A stretch of DNA of 64,000 nucleotides, from positions 1-64,000 of the forward strand of contig JAKVKY010000001.1 of NCBI GenBank assembly GCA_022484685.1. The letters are read 5' to 3'. This document shows, piece after piece, positions 26,211-33,726 of the stretch. Position numbers and translations under genes: made by a program. The notes beneath the pieces are model-generated. The model worked only from the letters and a program-made list of their open reading frames with translations, did no database searches and was not told where the DNA came from. Source of the DNA: Acidaminococcaceae bacterium (lineage in GTDB: Bacteria; Bacillota; Negativicutes; Acidaminococcales; Acidaminococcaceae). Position 1 is the stretch's first letter, and each line of letters opens with the position of its first letter.

Positions 26211-26663
26211 ATGAAGACACGCGGTTTTGAAAAAATTAAACGCTACGAGATGGTGAATCTCCAGATGCCGGCCCGGCAGACTAAAAATGCAGCCGGCTAT
26301 GATTTTTATCTGCCGGATGAGGTGGAGCTGGCGCCGGGACGGGTGACCATGGTGCCTACCGGGATGAAAGCTTATATGCAGCCCGACGAATTTTTAGGTT
26401 TGCATATCCGTTCCAGCCTGGCGGTAAAAAAGGGTCTGGAGCTGGTAAATAATGTGGGTATCGTGGATTCGGATTATTACAACAATCAGGACAACGAAGG
26501 CCATATCATGCTGGCCCTGCGCAACACGGATAAATATCCGGTGACCTTGGCTAAAGGCGAACGGGTAGCCCAGGGTATCTTCTATAAATTTTTAGTCACC
26601 GATGACGATGACGCCAAGGCTAAGGCGGAGCGTGCCGGTGGTTTTGGCAGCACGAAGAAATAA
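26211..26663 (+). CDS. dut: dUTP diphosphatase
   Basis: This 150-residue trimeric dUTPase hydrolyses dUTP to dUMP, keeping uracil out of DNA. Family motifs appear in order: AAGYDFYLPDEV (motif 1), IRSSLAVKKGLELVNNVGIVDSDYY (motifs 2-3, with the substrate-binding Asp), GERVAQGIF (motif 4) and the glycine-rich RAGGFGSTKK tail (motif 5). The NNQDNEGHI insertion places it in a Firmicute/phage-like variant, slightly divergent from the E. coli form. Its stop overlaps the next start (TAATG), coupling it to the DNA glycosylase gene. Confidence 0.93.
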   Translation: MKTRGFEKIKRYEMVNLQMPARQTKNAAGYDFYLPDEVELAPGRVTMVPTGMKAYMQPDEFLGLHIRSSLAVKKGLELVNNVGIVDSDYYNNQDNEGHIMLALRNTDKYPVTLAKGERVAQGIFYKFLVTDDDDAKAKAERAGGFGSTKK

Positions 26664-27241
26664 TGCTGCCGCTTAAATTTTATCTGCGCCCGGCCACGGT
26701 GGTGGCCCGGGAACTTTTAGGCAAGCTGCTGGTACACAAAAGTCCGGAGGGCACCACCGCCGGGATGATCGTGGAAACCGAAGCCTATGAGGGCGCGGTG
26801 GATAAGGCCTGTCATGCCTGGCATAACCGTAGTCCCCGTACCAAGATTATCTATCAGCGAGGCGGTCTGGCCTATGTGTATTTAATTTACGGCATGTACA
26901 ATTGTTTTAACGTGGTGGCCGGCCCCAGGGACACGGCGGACGCGGTACTGATCCGGGCCCTGGAACCGGTACAGGGGATTGATTTGATGCAGCGGCGCCG
27001 GGGGCCGAGGGTGGACCTGCGCAATTTCTGCCGGGGTCCGGGAAAACTCTGTCAGGCCCTGGGCATTACCCGGGCACAGTACGGCGCTGATCTGCGGACC
27101 AGTCCGCTTACCATAGAACCGTACCTGCGTTTCGCGGCGGCGGACATAGGTGTTTCACCGCGCCGGAACATTGATTATGCAGAAGAGGCCCGGGATTTTC
27201 CCTGGCGCTTTTACCTGCAGGATAATATTTTTGTTTCGTGA
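26663..27241 (+). CDS. DNA-3-methyladenine glycosylase (AAG/MPG family)
   Basis: This 192-residue base-excision repair enzyme removes alkylated purines. Recognisable segments are ARELLGKLLVHK, MIVETEAYEGAVDKACHAWHNRSPRTKIIY (catalytic Glu region), AYVYLIYGMYNCFNVVAG and VLIRALEP. CRGPGKLCQALGI and SPRRNIDYA lie near the end, and the overall length matches bacterial AAG. It overlaps dut by one base, forming a small DNA-protection operon. The ~145-bp gap after it holds the likely ech promoter. Confidence 0.93.
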   Translation: MLPLKFYLRPATVVARELLGKLLVHKSPEGTTAGMIVETEAYEGAVDKACHAWHNRSPRTKIIYQRGGLAYVYLIYGMYNCFNVVAGPRDTADAVLIRALEPVQGIDLMQRRRGPRVDLRNFCRGPGKLCQALGITRAQYGADLRTSPLTIEPYLRFAAADIGVSPRRNIDYAEEARDFPWRFYLQDNIFVS

Positions 27242-27293
27242 GTAACACTTTACTGCTGTTTTTGCAGTTGCGACCATAAATATGTAAAAAGAC

Positions 27294-27344
27294 TGGTCAT
27301 TTTGGCTGTAAGAAAGTATAATTAATTAGGTATAATTAGTTAGC
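27294..27344 (+). promoter_or_regulatory. Likely promoter of the ech-hyp operon with duplicated -10
   Basis: TGGTCA (27294-27299) is 17 bases from TATAAT (27317-27322). A second TATAAT lies at 27331-27336 because the 14-base unit starting at 27317 is tandemly repeated with two changes. Only one -35-like box is evident. Confidence 0.5.
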
Positions 27345-27386
27345 GTCAAAGAATTTTTGCAGCTGGATGCAGAGAGGGGAGAGACT

Positions 27387-29288
27387 GTGTTTTTATTAAG
27401 TTTGTTATGCGGTGTTCCCCTGGTAGCCGCCTTAATTTTACTGGCGGTCAAGGATAACGGGACCAGGAAGGTTATCGTCAAACTGGCGGCAGCCCTGACC
27501 ATGATTTTAGCGCTGGTCAGCGCCTGGACTTTTTACCGGGAGCCGGTGTTTACCTTTAAGCTGGCCGGAGCGGTCAGCGAGTTTGTCCTGGCGGGGGATG
27601 TGGTGCTGTGCCTGATCATCATGTACCTGTCCTGCCGCTCCGGGCGTTTTTGGATTGCGCTGCTGGCCCTGGTGCAGACCGGGCTCATGCTCTGGATGGA
27701 GACTACTACCGGCAGCACCCTGCAGGTGACGAATGATATCCTCATCGACCACCTCGCCGTGATCATGATGGTGATCGTAGGCGTCATCGGCAGCCTGATT
27801 ACCATTTATGCCCTGGGTTATATGGAAGATTTTCAGCGTTTGGAGCCGGACATCGAGGACCGGCGTCCTTACTTTTTCTTTGTGATGTTCTTATTCCTGG
27901 CTGCCATGTTCGGCCTGGTGTTATCAAATAACCTGCTCAACATGTATCTGTGCTGGGAGATTACCAGCGTCACCTCGTTCCTGCTCATCGGTTATACTCG
28001 GACGGGTGAAGCTACCCATAACGCGTACCGCGCCCTGTGGATGAATCTGCTGGGCGGTTTGTGTTTTGCCATCGCCATTGTCTATTTGCGGTTGCGTTTT
28101 GATACGGTGGAACTGGATCAGCTGCTGCGGCTGGGACTGGCATCCTTTAATGTGACCCTGCCGGTAGCGCTGTTAGTTTTTGCCGGCCTGACCAAGGCGG
28201 CGCAGATGCCGTTCTCGTCCTGGCTGCTTGGCGCCATGGTGGCGCCTACACCCACTTCGGCCCTGCTCCATTCGTCTACCATGGTGAAGGCAGGCGTCTT
28301 TTTGATTATTAAATTGAGTCCCTTGCTGGGGGATAACGAGGCCGGTCTGTTAGCCATGTTTGTCGGCGGCGTAACTTTCCTGTTTGCTTCTTTTGCGGCT
28401 ATCAGCCAGAGCAATGGCAAGAAAGTCCTGGCTTATTCTACGATTTCCAACCTGGGCTTAATCGTGTGCTGCGCCGGCATCGGTACTTTCGAAGCCGTAT
28501 GGACCGCCACCATGCTGGTAATCTTCCATGCGGTGGCTAAATCTTTGATGTTCCTGACGGTGGGTACCGCGGAACACCATGTGGGCAGCCGTGATATTGA
28601 AAGCTTTGACGGTCTCTTTAACGAGATGCGTACCCTGGCCGTATGTATGGCTATCGGTATCTGCGGTATGTTCCTGGCACCGTTCGGCATGCTGATTTCT
28701 AAATGGGCGGCCATGAAGGCCGTCATTGATGCGGGACATCCGTTCCTGATGCTGGTCCTGGTCTTTGGTTCCTCGGCCACATTTTTCTTCTGGACGAAAT
28801 GGCTGGGCAAGATCACGGCTATCGTCCCCGGACGGAAGAACCTGGAGGCGGACGTGCACGCTGATGAATGGCTGGCCATGAAAACTCTGGCCGTCCTGAC
28901 CATCGTGGTCTGTATCCTCTTCCCCTGGATTTCCAGCGCCGTGGTGGTACCGTATCTGCAAAATGTGTACCACGAGGTGGTGGAAGTTATCGGCCAGGAG
29001 AATCTGATTATCATGTCCTCCATGGTGGTGTTGCTGGTAATCCTGCCGCTGCTGTCCTTTGGCCGCGGCCATAAGAAACTGGTCCAGACCAACCTGAGCG
29101 GTGAAAACCTGGGCGATGATTTACATTATCGGGGCGCCATGGATGTGGATGTGCCGGTGACTTTGCGCAATATGTACCTGGAAAACTGGTTTGGCGAGGC
29201 GCGTATGAGCTTAGCGGGCGGCGCGCTGTGCCTGGCTTGTATCATCCTGGAGTTTGCCCAGCTCTTAGGAGGTGTGGCCCATGTCTGA
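27387..29288 (+). CDS. echA: Ech hydrogenase subunit A (NuoL/antiporter-like)
   Basis: This is a roughly 633-residue polytopic proton-conducting subunit related to NuoL and Mrp antiporters. It has about fourteen or more hydrophobic helices. The antiporter core shows the conserved Glu in NMYLCWEITSVTSFLLIG and Lys/His residues in AGLTKAAQMPFSSWLLGAMVAPTPTSALLHSSTMVKAGVFLI. GTG 27387 is chosen because GGGGAGAG lies just upstream; a TTG ten codons earlier would add a charged N-terminus. It heads the ech operon and would move ions driven by hydrogen evolution or uptake. Confidence 0.9.
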   Translation: MFLLSLLCGVPLVAALILLAVKDNGTRKVIVKLAAALTMILALVSAWTFYREPVFTFKLAGAVSEFVLAGDVVLCLIIMYLSCRSGRFWIALLALVQTGLMLWMETTTGSTLQVTNDILIDHLAVIMMVIVGVIGSLITIYALGYMEDFQRLEPDIEDRRPYFFFVMFLFLAAMFGLVLSNNLLNMYLCWEITSVTSFLLIGYTRTGEATHNAYRALWMNLLGGLCFAIAIVYLRLRFDTVELDQLLRLGLASFNVTLPVALLVFAGLTKAAQMPFSSWLLGAMVAPTPTSALLHSSTMVKAGVFLIIKLSPLLGDNEAGLLAMFVGGVTFLFASFAAISQSNGKKVLAYSTISNLGLIVCCAGIGTFEAVWTATMLVIFHAVAKSLMFLTVGTAEHHVGSRDIESFDGLFNEMRTLAVCMAIGICGMFLAPFGMLISKWAAMKAVIDAGHPFLMLVLVFGSSATFFFWTKWLGKITAIVPGRKNLEADVHADEWLAMKTLAVLTIVVCILFPWISSAVVVPYLQNVYHEVVEVIGQENLIIMSSMVVLLVILPLLSFGRGHKKLVQTNLSGENLGDDLHYRGAMDVDVPVTLRNMYLENWFGEARMSLAGGALCLACIILEFAQLLGGVAHV

Positions 29289-30156
29289 GTTAATGAACAA
29301 TCTGCTTTTCGGCATCGCCTATCTGATTTTGGCGCCGGTAGTCGGCGGTCTTTTGGCCGGCTGTGACCGGATCATTACGGCCCGCATGCAGCGCCGGGTA
29401 GGTCCGCCGCTGTTGCAGCCTTTTTACGATGTCTTAAAACTGACCGAGAAACAGGAAATCGCGGTCAACCTGATTCAGGATTTCTATGTAGGTGGCTTCC
29501 TGCTCTTTGTGATGATCAGCGGGATCTTCTTTTTCACAAGGGGCGATATCCTGCTGGTAGTCTTTACCCTGACTTTAGCCAGCGTGTGCCTGATCGTGGC
29601 GGCCTATTCTTCCAATTCGCCGTACAGTCAGATCGGCGCCGAGCGGGAACTGATCCAGACCATGAGTTACGAACCGATGCTGCTGATGGTAGCCATTGGC
29701 TTTTATCTGGCCACGGGTACTTTTAGCCTGAGCGAGATCATGCACGGCCATGCTGCCGGCATCATCTTTTTGCCGGGTGTGTTCCTGGGCCTGGTGTATA
29801 TCTTAGGCATCAAGTTCCGCAAATCACCTTTCGACCTGGCCATGAGCCATCATGCGCACCAGGAACTGATTAAAGGTACGGTAACGGAATTTTCCGGTAA
29901 GACCCTGGCTATGGTGGAAGTGGCCCACTGGTATGAAAACATTTTCCTGCTGGGCTTTGTCTACCTGTTTTTCGTCTGGTCCGCGGGCTGGAGTATCCTT
30001 TTAGGCTTGCTGGCCTGCGCGGTGGTCTTCTTCTTCGAGATTCTGGTGGACAACTGCTGTTCCAGGATCAAGTGGCAGGCCCTGCTAAAATCTACCTGGC
30101 TGGTTTCTCTGGTTGCCGGGTTCATCAACTTGTTAATCTTAATGTATATGCGTTAG
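29281..30156 (+). CDS. echB: Ech hydrogenase subunit B (NuoH-like)
   Basis: This 291-residue membrane subunit anchors the catalytic arm and forms part of the ion path. It has about eight transmembrane helices, the conserved cytoplasmic loop ITARMQRRVGPPLLQPFYDVLKL near residues 33-55, and KSPFDLAMSHHAHQELIKGTVTEFSGKTLAMVEVAHW around the quinone-site-equivalent region of NuoH. ATG 29281 lies eight bases after AGGAGGT and overlaps the echA end by 8 bp. Confidence 0.92.
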   Translation: MSELMNNLLFGIAYLILAPVVGGLLAGCDRIITARMQRRVGPPLLQPFYDVLKLTEKQEIAVNLIQDFYVGGFLLFVMISGIFFFTRGDILLVVFTLTLASVCLIVAAYSSNSPYSQIGAERELIQTMSYEPMLLMVAIGFYLATGTFSLSEIMHGHAAGIIFLPGVFLGLVYILGIKFRKSPFDLAMSHHAHQELIKGTVTEFSGKTLAMVEVAHWYENIFLLGFVYLFFVWSAGWSILLGLLACAVVFFFEILVDNCCSRIKWQALLKSTWLVSLVAGFINLLILMYMR

Positions 30157-30171
30157 AAAGGATGCTGCGAG

Positions 30172-30678
30172 ATGTCGTTTATGAAAAAATCACCCTGGGT
30201 CATCCATTATGATGGCTCCAGCTGTAACGGGTGCGATATTGAAGTGCTGGCCTGCCTGACGCCTTTGTACGATATTGAGCGCTTTGGCATCGTGAATACC
30301 GGCAATCCCAAACATGCGGATATCTTCCTGGTGACGGGCGCGGTGAATGCCCAGAACGTGCCTGTGGTGCGCCAGATTTACAGCCAGATGCCGGAACCTA
30401 AAGTGGTGGTGGCGGTAGGCGCCTGCGCTGCCTCGGGCGGTGTGTTCCATGATTGCTATAATATTATCGGCGGGGTGGACAAAGCCATCCCCGTGGATGT
30501 GTATGTACCTGGCTGTGCCGCACGGCCCCAGGCGATTATTGACGGTGTGGTACAGGGACTGGCGGTGCTGGAAGCCAAAAGAAAATTACTGGCGGAAGGC
30601 AAGCTGGAGGAGCTGGAGCAAAAAGATCAGCTGCCGCCGTTGCCGCCCCAGACCCATGTGAAGGAGGACCAGGCATGA
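30172..30678 (+). CDS. echC: Ech hydrogenase small subunit C (NuoB-like)
   Basis: This 168-residue NiFe hydrogenase small subunit carries one proximal [4Fe-4S] cluster. Cys18 and Cys21 lie in DGSSCNGCDIEVLA, Cys85 in AVGACAASGG and Cys115 in YVPGCAARPQ. The compact form without medial and distal cluster domains is typical of group 4 enzymes. Electrons pass from EchF to this cluster and on to the active site in EchE. GAAAGGA precedes the ATG; the stop overlaps echD (ATGA). Confidence 0.95.
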   Translation: MSFMKKSPWVIHYDGSSCNGCDIEVLACLTPLYDIERFGIVNTGNPKHADIFLVTGAVNAQNVPVVRQIYSQMPEPKVVVAVGACAASGGVFHDCYNIIGGVDKAIPVDVYVPGCAARPQAIIDGVVQGLAVLEAKRKLLAEGKLEELEQKDQLPPLPPQTHVKEDQA

Positions 30679-31052
30679 GCAGTCAGGATCTTGTCACCAT
30701 TAAACCTGAGAACAGGCCTACAGACTTGCTCCAGGAAGTGGAAAATTTAAAGTTCCAGGGCTACCGTTTTGTACAGATTTGCTGTACCCGGGTCCCGGAA
30801 GGTTTTGAGCTGACCTATTCTTTTGATAAAAATTACGAGCTGAAAAATTTACGTTTCACCCTGGCGGACGGCGAAGGCATTACCAGTATCACCAGCCTGT
30901 ACCTGCCGGCGTTTGTGTGTGAGAACGAGATTCACGATTTATTCGGCGTACCTATTAACCATATTGCCAAGGGTGTGGATTTTGGCGGCAAGTTTTTCCG
31001 CCTGGCTGAAAAAACTCCCTGGCATGATCTGCCGAAAGGAGGCGCACACTGA
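30675..31052 (+). CDS. echD: Ech hydrogenase subunit D (NuoC-like)
   Basis: This 125-residue homologue of complex I 30-kDa subunit has FEL-x-YSFDKNYELKNLRFTL and the signature VCENEIHDLFGVPINH near residues 82-97. It has no cofactor and stabilises the interface between small and large subunits. It overlaps echC by four bases and echE by one. Confidence 0.92.
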   Translation: MSSQDLVTIKPENRPTDLLQEVENLKFQGYRFVQICCTRVPEGFELTYSFDKNYELKNLRFTLADGEGITSITSLYLPAFVCENEIHDLFGVPINHIAKGVDFGGKFFRLAEKTPWHDLPKGGAH

Positions 31053-32134
31053 TGGGCAAACATACGGTGGTGCCTTTCGGACCACAACATCCGGTCTTGC
31101 CGGAACCTATCCATCTGGACCTGGAACTGGACGACGAGAAAGTAGTGCGGGCTATTCCTTCTATCGGTTATATCCACCGGGGTTTGGAAAAGCTGGTGGA
31201 AAAACGGGAGTTCAAGGAATATGTGTTTATCGCGGAGCGTATCTGCGGTATTTGTGCTTTCGGTCACGGCTGGGGTTACTGCAAGTCCGTGGAAGGCCTG
31301 ATGAATATCGAGATTCCTCTGCGGGCTAAATATCTGCGTACCATCTGGCATGAACTGTCCCGCATCCACAGCCATTTACTGTGGCTGGGGCTGATGGCGG
31401 ACGGTATGGGCTTTGAAAGTTTGTTCATGCATTCCTGGCGGCTCCGGGAAAAGGTGCTGGATATTTTTGAAAAGACCACCGGCGGCCGGGTTATTTTTTC
31501 AGCCTGCAAGATTGGCGGCGTGCGCCGGGATATTGAAGACAGCGAGCTGCACGGCATTGCCGAGATTTTACGAGGCATGCGGGACGAGGTCAGGGAGATC
31601 ACGGATATTTTCTTTAAGGAACCGACTTCCGTGAGCCGTTTAAAAGATGTGGGTATCCTCTCCAAGGAGGCGGCCGTTGCCACCTGCGCCGTGGGACCCA
31701 TGGTCCGGGCCAGCGGTATTCCCCTGGATTACAGGGTGGCAGATACCAGCGGTGTGTACAGGGAACTGAATTTTACCCCGGTGACCACGGACACCTGCGA
31801 TTGTTACGGGCGTTGCTGGGTCCGGGTCCAGGAAATTTTTGCTTCCCTGGATATGATCTGTCAGGCTATCGAAAAGATTCCGGCCGGCGACATCGCCGTA
31901 CCGGTGAAGGGCAATCCCAACGGAGAGTATTTTGCCCGGTTGGAACAGCCCCGGGGCGAAGCTTTTTACTATGTGAAGGGGAATAATACGACGCACCTGA
32001 CCCGCTTCAGGGTCCGGACGCCGACCAACATGAACCTGCCAGCGATGGTGGAAGCTTTGAAGGGCTGCGACTATGCGGACGTGCCCATGATCGTGCTCAC
32101 GATCGACCCCTGTATCAGTTGCACGGAAAGGTAG
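31052..32134 (+). CDS. echE: Ech hydrogenase large subunit E (NiFe catalytic subunit)
   Basis: This 360-residue NuoD-like subunit keeps both nickel-binding motifs: Cys65 and Cys68 in ERICGICAFGH, and Cys354 and Cys357 in DPCISCTER at the extreme C-terminus. Both are lost in complex I NuoD, so this is a true hydrogenase. The protein ends three residues after the last ligand, so it lacks the cleavable C-terminal peptide of most NiFe hydrogenases, and no maturation protease gene is present. Ech and CooH enzymes are known to be made this way. It starts on the last base of the echD stop. Confidence 0.96.
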   Translation: MGKHTVVPFGPQHPVLPEPIHLDLELDDEKVVRAIPSIGYIHRGLEKLVEKREFKEYVFIAERICGICAFGHGWGYCKSVEGLMNIEIPLRAKYLRTIWHELSRIHSHLLWLGLMADGMGFESLFMHSWRLREKVLDIFEKTTGGRVIFSACKIGGVRRDIEDSELHGIAEILRGMRDEVREITDIFFKEPTSVSRLKDVGILSKEAAVATCAVGPMVRASGIPLDYRVADTSGVYRELNFTPVTTDTCDCYGRCWVRVQEIFASLDMICQAIEKIPAGDIAVPVKGNPNGEYFARLEQPRGEAFYYVKGNNTTHLTRFRVRTPTNMNLPAMVEALKGCDYADVPMIVLTIDPCISCTER

Positions 32135-32140
32135 GCAGAG

Positions 32141-32644
32141 ATGGGCTATTTAAGTTTTGCCGGCACCATCCTGGGCGGCTTATTTAAAAAACCTGTGACC
32201 ACACAGTATCCTTTAAAACCGGCGGTACTGCCGGAGGAACTGCGGGGACGGGTCCTGATCGATATCCAGAGATGTATCAGCTGCGGCATGTGCATGCGCA
32301 AATGTCCGGCGGGTGCTATCGTGGTGGACCGGAGCGCCAAGAGCTGGTCCATTAACCGTTTTGCCTGTGTGCAGTGTGCCACCTGCGTGGATAACTGCCC
32401 GGTAAAATGTCTGCGCATGGAGCCCCAGTATGCGGCTCCCGGTACGGTCAAACAGAATGAGACTTTCGTGAAACAGGCAGCAGCCCAACCGGCGGTTGCG
32501 GTAACCCTGGTCAAAGGTGTGACGCCCACAGCGTCTGCACCTGCCACAGGAACCCAGGCCGCGGCTGCCTCTGCGGCAACAGCTGCTAAGACAGCAGCGG
32601 CGCCTCAGACTACACCGCCTGGTGACGGAGCCGGCCATGCATGA
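32141..32644 (+). CDS. echF: Ech hydrogenase ferredoxin-like subunit F (2x[4Fe-4S])
   Basis: This 167-residue NuoI-like electron-transfer subunit has two cluster motifs: CISCGMCMRKCPAG (about residues 45-60) and CVQCATCVDNCPVKC (about 77-92). It links ferredoxin to EchC. The N-terminal 115 residues cover the whole normal domain. The remaining ~50 residues are an Ala/Thr/Pro-rich low-complexity tail, unusual for EchF. The end overlaps hypA by eight bases. Confidence 0.93.
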   Translation: MGYLSFAGTILGGLFKKPVTTQYPLKPAVLPEELRGRVLIDIQRCISCGMCMRKCPAGAIVVDRSAKSWSINRFACVQCATCVDNCPVKCLRMEPQYAAPGTVKQNETFVKQAAAQPAVAVTLVKGVTPTASAPATGTQAAAASAATAAKTAAAPQTTPPGDGAGHA

Positions 32645-32993
32645 AGGTCCGGTGACGGAGGAAATTATCCGTATCGCCTGTGAGGCGGCCGCAGAACAAA
32701 AGGGACGCGTGACCGCCATCAACCTGGTGGTCGGCGAGGATTCCGGTTTTATCGGGGAATCCATCCAGATGTATTTTGATGTGCTGTCCGAAGGCACGGC
32801 CTGTACAGGTGCGCGCCTGCATCTTGAAGGCGTCAAACCCAAGCTGCGCTGCACCAGGTGCGGCCAGCTTTTTTATCGCAGGCCTTTTAGTTTTACCTGT
32901 CCCGCCTGCGGCGGTGACGGCCGGCCTACCGAGATTGGCAAGGAATTTTATGTGAAGAACGTGGAACTGGAGGTACCTGACACATGCATATGA
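32637..32993 (+). CDS. hypA: Hydrogenase nickel incorporation protein HypA
   Basis: This 118-residue protein delivers nickel to the hydrogenase large subunit with HypB. It begins MHE, with His2 as nickel ligand, which fixes ATG 32637 over an upstream GTG. The zinc site is Cys72/Cys75 (RCTRCGQ) and Cys88/Cys91 (TCPACGG). It overlaps echF and hypB, so structural and maturation genes form one transcription unit. Confidence 0.95.
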   Translation: MHEGPVTEEIIRIACEAAAEQKGRVTAINLVVGEDSGFIGESIQMYFDVLSEGTACTGARLHLEGVKPKLRCTRCGQLFYRRPFSFTCPACGGDGRPTEIGKEFYVKNVELEVPDTCI

Positions 32994-33658
32994 TCAGTAA
33001 GGACGTGCAGGTGGATATTCATGCTCGCAACGAACATGTGGCGGAGCACGTCCATGAGTATTTAACGGCCCGGGGTATTTTTACCGTGAACGTGATGGGC
33101 GCTCCCGGCGCCGGCAAGACCACTACTTTGGAAAAGCTTATTAAACTGCTGCCCGGTACAAGCTACGTGGTGGAAGGGGATATTGAGTCCGATATTGATA
33201 CGGAGCGGCTGCGTCAGCAAAAGATCAGCGCCAGCCAGATCAATACTTTCGGCGCCTGCCATCTGGATGCGCCCCTGCTGCATAATGCGGTGCATACCAT
33301 GGAGTTTGCGGCGCCAGGCATCCTGTTTGTGGAAAACGTAGGCAACCTGGTGTGCCCGGCAGAATTTTCCATCGGGGAAGATATTAAATTGCTGCAGGTT
33401 TGTGTGACGGACGGCAGTGACAAGCCTTATAAATATCCGCTGGCTTTTGAGAAAGCAGATGTGATCTTGCTCAGCAAGATTGATCTGCTGCCTTATGTGG
33501 ATTTCAACGAAGAATTTTTCCTGAAGGGGCTGCGGCATCTGAACCCGGAGGCGCCTTTCTTTAAGGTGAACGGCAAGACCGGCGCCGGTTACGACCAGGT
33601 AGCGGCCTGGCTCAGTAAAAGAGCAAGCGCGGTGACCGGCGCGGGCCAAGAAAAATAA
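32984..33658 (+). CDS. hypB: Hydrogenase nickel incorporation GTPase HypB
   Basis: This 224-residue SIMIBI-class GTPase has the Walker A loop VMGAPGAGKTTT near residues 37-48, VVEGDIESDIDTERL, the metal-binding NTFGACHLDA with its Cys and His, and FVENVGNLVCPAEFSIGED. LLSKIDLLPYVDF gives the guanine-specificity region. It lacks the His-rich or CxxCGC N-terminal nickel store of some HypB. It overlaps hypA by 10 bp. The 68 bases after it show no strong signal. Confidence 0.96.
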   Translation: MHMISKDVQVDIHARNEHVAEHVHEYLTARGIFTVNVMGAPGAGKTTTLEKLIKLLPGTSYVVEGDIESDIDTERLRQQKISASQINTFGACHLDAPLLHNAVHTMEFAAPGILFVENVGNLVCPAEFSIGEDIKLLQVCVTDGSDKPYKYPLAFEKADVILLSKIDLLPYVDFNEEFFLKGLRHLNPEAPFFKVNGKTGAGYDQVAAWLSKRASAVTGAGQEK

Positions 33659-33726
33659 ACGCGGCTGGTACCAGCGTGCAGTAAGGAAAGTAAGCAAGGT
33701 TCAACTTGCAGGCAACAGGTGACAAG

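Noticed and set aside
28433-29092. 219-residue minus-strand frame opposite echA
   Set aside because: It is a shadow of a membrane protein gene: no ribosome-binding site, and composition explained by the sense strand.
27387-32644. NADH dehydrogenase or formate hydrogenlyase instead of Ech
   Set aside because: EchE keeps both nickel-binding CxxC pairs, there are only six structural genes, and no formate dehydrogenase or NADH-binding subunit is present.
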